A stretch of 64,000 bases of DNA from the NCBI RefSeq assembly GCF_042242105.1, contig NC_092026.1, positions 22,780,691 through 22,844,690 on the forward strand. Direction: 5' to 3'. How positions within the stretch are numbered: the first letter of the stretch is position 1; every line of letters starts with the position of its first letter. The translations under genes were made by a program, and so were the position numbers. Positions 59,996 to 64,000 of the stretch are shown one piece after another. Under the pieces are notes generated by a model that saw nothing but the letters and a program-made list of their open reading frames with translations, was not told the origin of the DNA and did no database searches. The DNA comes from Pempheris klunzingeri. Its lineage: Eukaryota > Chordata > Actinopteri > Acropomatiformes > Pempheridae.

Positions 59996-61147
59996 CTAGG
60001 AAAGAGATGTGACACACCAGTTAGAGCTTTAAAAACTAAACAGTGGCTAATGCAAAACAAAACATCCAGTGTTCATGCTGCAGAGGGTCGACCTTTATTA
60101 CTTTAATGCAGGATTGAGAAAATGTTTTTTTTTCTTTCCAGATCTGCATCTACTCCACACACTTCCAGGACACTTTGTTTGAGGTTAAACTCATATTTTA
60201 ATCGACTTCTTTGAGGTATTGAAAAGTAAAAACATTTTGTCTACATGCATGCAATCTGAAACAATAATTTCTTCATTCATGGAAAAAAATGGAGAGAGAA
60301 AAAACATTTCAGTTTTAACCACAATGAAATTCACCCTAATGACATAAAATAAAATCAAGATTGTCTTATAAATAATAAAGTTAAAAGATAATCCATCCAG
60401 TGCAGAAATTAAATAATACACATAATACACTTCATGACTCATAATAATCTGTAATATCTAAATAAATCTATATGCTGGCTAGATTGTAGCCTATTAGGCA
60501 AGTTACCCAACTTTATTATCCTCATCCGTTTTTTTTTTTCTTTTCTATCCTATATTCTTGTGAAAAGTGCATATTTCTAAAAACTGTTGAAACGAACTGA
60601 ACTTTGTGATGCTCAGAGCATCTTAAATATTTGACCTTGGTCCTTTAAATCTAGAAAACATCAGGAAAAAATCTAAGCTAAACGATAATATCAAATATGA
60701 GGAAAAAGAGGTGGCTTTATTGTAAGTGACGACCTGATGAATATGCATGTGAAATGTAAATCCTTCACATTATTGATTTATTTTCTAAATAAATGTATGC
60801 GCCAATATCACATTTTTATAGAATAATGTAATGATCTCAAAGAGCTACCCTTAAAATACTAAAAAAAAATAAAAATCTCTGCCGTGTTTCATGAGGCTAA
60901 ACACTGGTGGTTAAAGCTTGAATATTGATTCGTTTTTTGCTGCAGAGGCGGTTCTGTCCAAATAAACGCCAGCAGGATGTTTTCGATAAACCCTGAACGA
61001 TCACAAATGAGTCTCAGCTTAAATGCACTGTCCATAATGTAGGAAGCTTCGGATAAAACATTCAACAAATGAGGATATTTGATCCCCTGTCGGTCTGCGT
61101 CCCGTCGCTTCGTGCATGCACAATCATTCACCTCCTGTCGGCGTTAC

Positions 61148-61400
61148 CTGCCTGGTATTGATGGACGTGGGCCATCAGGAGCTGAGCCTACCCCGGCGCA
61201 CTGTCCCGGTCATGAAGCCCACTGATGCGTCACTACTGTCTAAAATGGAGATTAAAAAAATATCACACGACAAACAGGCCTACTGTAGCAGGCGATTTAA
61301 AAAAAAAAAAGCCTTGACACAGCACCGCTCTCAGTGCGGGAGGACCTTCCACAGCCGCTGCGCTCTGTGTGCGCGGAGAGGAGGTAGAAAATGTGCATTT
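61148..61400 (-). promoter_or_regulatory. phc3: Probable non-coding first exon/promoter of phc3
   Basis: A CG-richer patch with a strong minus-strand donor CCAGGCAG|GTAACGCC at 61148/61147. It contains a CRE-like GTGACGCA and several CpGs. It lies about 1.6 kb from the prkci uORF on the other strand. The right boundary is a guess. Confidence 0.45.
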
Positions 61401-61618
61401 CACCGGGTAAAATGTGCTTTTATCCGCTTTGGATGGCTCCTGTCTGATGTCCCGTCTAAGGCTTTAGATATTCGGTCAAAAAAGAGAAAGACAATCAGAG
61501 TGAACTGTTCAAGCTTTTTGGAGGACACTAAAGATGCGTCAGGACAATTTTTCAAAAACAAAACAAAAATTTATATTTATTTCTTCCTAAGGGTTTATGA
61601 AAAAAAATTTAGTTCACC

Positions 61619-61642
61619 ATATCTATCTATCTATCTATCTGA

Positions 61643-61695
<53 letters not shown>

Positions 61696-61697
61696 GA
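61619..61697 (+). repeat. (CTAT)n microsatellite
   Basis: About 18 tetranucleotide units with two GATATCT interruptions, between the phc3 and prkci starts. Confidence 0.95.
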
Positions 61698-62700
61698 TAT
61701 CTGAAATGGCAATAATAAATAAATCAGTCAAAAGGGAAGTTGGAAGTCACATGTAGAATAAAGATGTCTTGAATTAGGAAACATGGACATAATTACATAC
61801 CTACTGTTCACACCGTTCATACTGTATAATATCTTAGTATATCCATATGCACACCGGACTCTTTCTGTTTATTCCATATTACCACATAATCGTGCAGTAT
61901 TTTACTAGTGGTTTAACTTCTGGTCAGATGCTGAAGTACATATGTTGTCTCAGTACCTGAACTTTGCCCAGTGGCGATGTAATGTAATGTAATCTAGTTA
62001 ACCGTCTGGTATATGGTAATCTATTTGTAAATGGCAGCAGAGTCTGGCTAATTAGGTGTAGAAACAAAGAAAGAAAGAAAGAACAACAAGAATCAAATGA
62101 TTGCATTCATGCAGCAGCAAACACACAGGCTGTTGTTTTGTGTCATTTCGACCTGACAGGAGTTTCATCTTCATTCATATCAGAAAAGATGCAAAGATAT
62201 GTGTAGTGGTTAATATCTATTAATGTTGCACTGCATTGAATAAATAGAAAGTTAAACGAAGTAATGTTTATGTTTACAGTCATTGCTGAATACTATTTTG
62301 TAGTCTATGCAAGCAACTATTATAATGTATAGATAGGTTCATTTTTCTCTTTTTCACATATTCACGTAGATTAAACTACCCAAAAATACATGTTCTTGCT
62401 TTTTGCCAGTGCTGTTGTTACTTCCGAATCAAAGCATTTGAATGCGCGATACGTTTTCAGGGCTGCTAAAATGTCCGAGCTCAGATGATTAAACTTGAAC
62501 GCAGCATTCACCCATACTAAAATCTCCAGTTGGTACAGTCGGAAATCTGGGGAATGTTATATCTAACTTTTCGGATATATTTACCAGATCATATGGGTTT
62601 CTAACACTTTATGAACTCATAATAATTATAAAACTGTGTATATTAATGTCTTTAACGTTATGTGTGTTTAACTTAGCAGACACGCCTGTGTATCTGTCTG
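61698..62700. other. Divergent intergenic region phc3 / prkci, no gene seen
   Basis: AT-rich, with a short (GAAA)n near 62066. No coding or RNA gene is supported. Confidence 0.6.
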
Positions 62701-62726
62701 TCTGCTCCACCCCGAGCATTCCGACC

Positions 62727-62759
62727 ATGGACTCGTCCATCGTTAGGCCTTTGCAGTAG
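62727..62759 (+). CDS. Upstream ORF in the presumed prkci 5' UTR
   Basis: Ten codons, MDSSIVRPLQ, with an optimal ACCATGG start and a TAG stop, 230 bp before the main ATG. It counts only if transcription starts upstream of it, which the sequence cannot show. Confidence 0.35.
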   Translation: MDSSIVRPLQ

Positions 62760-62989
62760 GGAGTTGTTTTGCGGACCCCGCAAGTTTTTCTTTACTTTAC
62801 ATGTTATTTTTGTTTCTCTAAAGAAGGGTAAATTCTTCGTTTTTACCACCACTTGCCTCGGTGTTTACCCGGTGTGTCGACGGACTGTACAAACAAAGTG
62901 TTTTGGGCGTGGTACACCTACTGGAGAGCCGCTGAAGGAAGGAAGGAAGAAGGCATCGGTGAGTCGGACTGACCGCGGCTGAGCTTATG

Positions 62990-63069
62990 ATGCCGACGTT
63001 GCGGGACAGCACCATGTCCCACCCCGGCGAGAATTCCCACCAAGTCCGGGTGAAAGCTTATTATAAAGG
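62990..63069 (+). CDS. prkci: Atypical protein kinase C iota, first coding exon (3' partial)
   Basis: Encodes MPTLRDSTMSHPGENSHQ then VRVKAYYKG, ending in a GTAAGA donor (phase 2). This matches the N-terminus of PKC iota just before the PB1 domain (human MPTQRDSSTMSH...HSHQVRVKAYYRG). PB1 binds PAR6 and p62; the enzyme sets cell polarity. An in-frame ATG lies directly before it at 62987. Head-to-head with phc3, as in human. The PB1 body, C1 and kinase exons are right of the window. Confidence 0.9.
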
Positions 63070-64000
63070 GTAAGAAATCACCTTTTATCCTAGCGTGTCT
63101 CCGAGCTCATCAAAAAGCTAAAAAGCAGCAGTTTTATACTCAGAAATGTGGCTAACCAGTCGGCTAACATTAGCTAACCCAGCTAACGGCTTGCTAATGT
63201 TTGTGCCAGGTTTAGGTAAACTTGACCAGGCAGACAGGTGAAACTGTCCAGACGTGTTGTCAGTGTAAAGCCAGGCCGCCTGTGTTTGGTCTCCGAGCAG
63301 ACGGTGAAGTTGTCAAGTGGCTGAAATTCGGTGAAAATTAGTTGTTAATCTTGCTTAAGCTTGATTCTGACTCAGTTTGAAAGCTTTGGAGCCACTTTGC
63401 CAGCTCAGCTAGCTAGTAGCTGCTAGCAGTGGCTGTTAGTTTTACTGTCTGTCACTGGTGGATGATGATGCTGACTTCACTAGTCCATTTTTATCAGGTT
63501 TATGACTACCATGACATGTTATTCACTTCCTATTAGCCTGCGTTTAATGAGTGATGTTGTCATGTAAGGGTGGACAAAATGACAACAGGATATCACGACA
63601 GCTGGAGTTTTTAATTATATTATCACAGTGACTGTTGATTATTGTTTTGGTTAAGACATACATACATGTATTTTCCGCCTCAAGTTAGAAAGCCCAAGAT
63701 TTGTCCTCAAATAGTTTATTTTGTCTGGCCCACAATTCAAAACCTAAGCATATCCAGTTTACCATAATAGACAGTAGAAAATGCACATAATCACATTTGA
63801 GAAGCAGGAAGAAATAAATATTTGACACAGATTTAAGTGATTAATCAATCATCATCATTGCTGCTGATTAATTTTTCTGCTGACTGATCGATCATTTCAG
63901 TCAGCTCAAACCAGTCATCTCCAAGGCAGCTAAAGTCAAACCTAAATTGAGCAGTCCTATGGAAAATACTCTACGAAGGGTAAAGAAACTTGGACACAAT
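63070..64000 (+). other. prkci: prkci intron 1 (start)
   Basis: Begins with a cluster of GCTAAC/TTAGC words at 63150-63205 and GCTAGC words at 63405-63430. At 63838-63910 there is an AT-rich stretch (GATTAATCAATCATCATCAT, GCTGATTAATTTTTCTGCTG) resembling an end of the 12.5-kb MITE family. No exon is seen. Confidence 0.6.

Noticed and set aside
61116-61697. 193-codon plus-strand open frame with Cys/His-rich segment resembling a zinc finger
   Set aside because: It runs through poly-A and ends inside the (CTAT)n microsatellite. The Cys/His spacing fits no finger properly, and it overlaps the inferred phc3 first exon/promoter on the other strand.

Overview
This is a vertebrate, almost certainly teleost-fish, nuclear genome window. 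It holds intron-rich genes with GT-AG splice sites, long non-coding introns, (CA)n/(CTAT)n microsatellites, a tRNA-derived SINE, LINE relics and fish-style foldback/MITE repeats. I assembled exons by hand from splice sites, reading phase and remembered family sequences. Four gene models close to a full open reading frame with phase agreeing at every junction. No database search was run.

Layout, left to right. (1) 637-6441 +: the last nine coding exons of an insulin receptor (insr), from the third FN3 domain through the membrane segment and tyrosine kinase to the C-terminal tail, with a 3' UTR to about 7.6 kb. (2) 15616-26237 +: arhgef18 (p114-RhoGEF), 19 coding exons, 992 aa, with a likely non-coding first exon near 9.8 kb. 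(3) 29995-41108 -: an SPPL2-type intramembrane aspartyl protease (closest to SPPL2B), 15 coding exons, 558 aa. (4) 44261-47940 +: dapk3 (ZIP kinase), 8 coding exons, 454 aa, with a non-coding first exon at about 43.4 kb. (5) 50771-59945 -: phc3, a Polycomb PRC1 subunit, 14 coding exons, 911 aa. (6) 62990 to the window end, +: first coding exon and start of intron 1 of prkci (atypical PKC iota).

The genes do not form a single pathway. From memory, human INSR, ARHGEF18, SPPL2B and DAPK3 lie on 19p13, while PHC3 and PRKCI are divergent neighbours on 3q26. The dapk3-phc3 interval (48.6-50.2 kb) therefore looks like a junction between two conserved synteny blocks. sppl2/dapk3 and phc3/prkci are both arranged head to head.

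I found no new multi-gene system. The points worth a second look are small-scale: a minisatellite that repeats the phc3 exon 1 splice donor; a 92-nt phc3 intron made largely of (TG)n with a perfect TACTAAC branch site; a (CA)n tract six bases inside an sppl2 intron; an AT-hook-like motif in phc3; a uORF whose stop overlaps the arhgef18 start codon; paired foldback elements in sppl2; and TTAGC/GCTAGC word clusters near four transcription starts.
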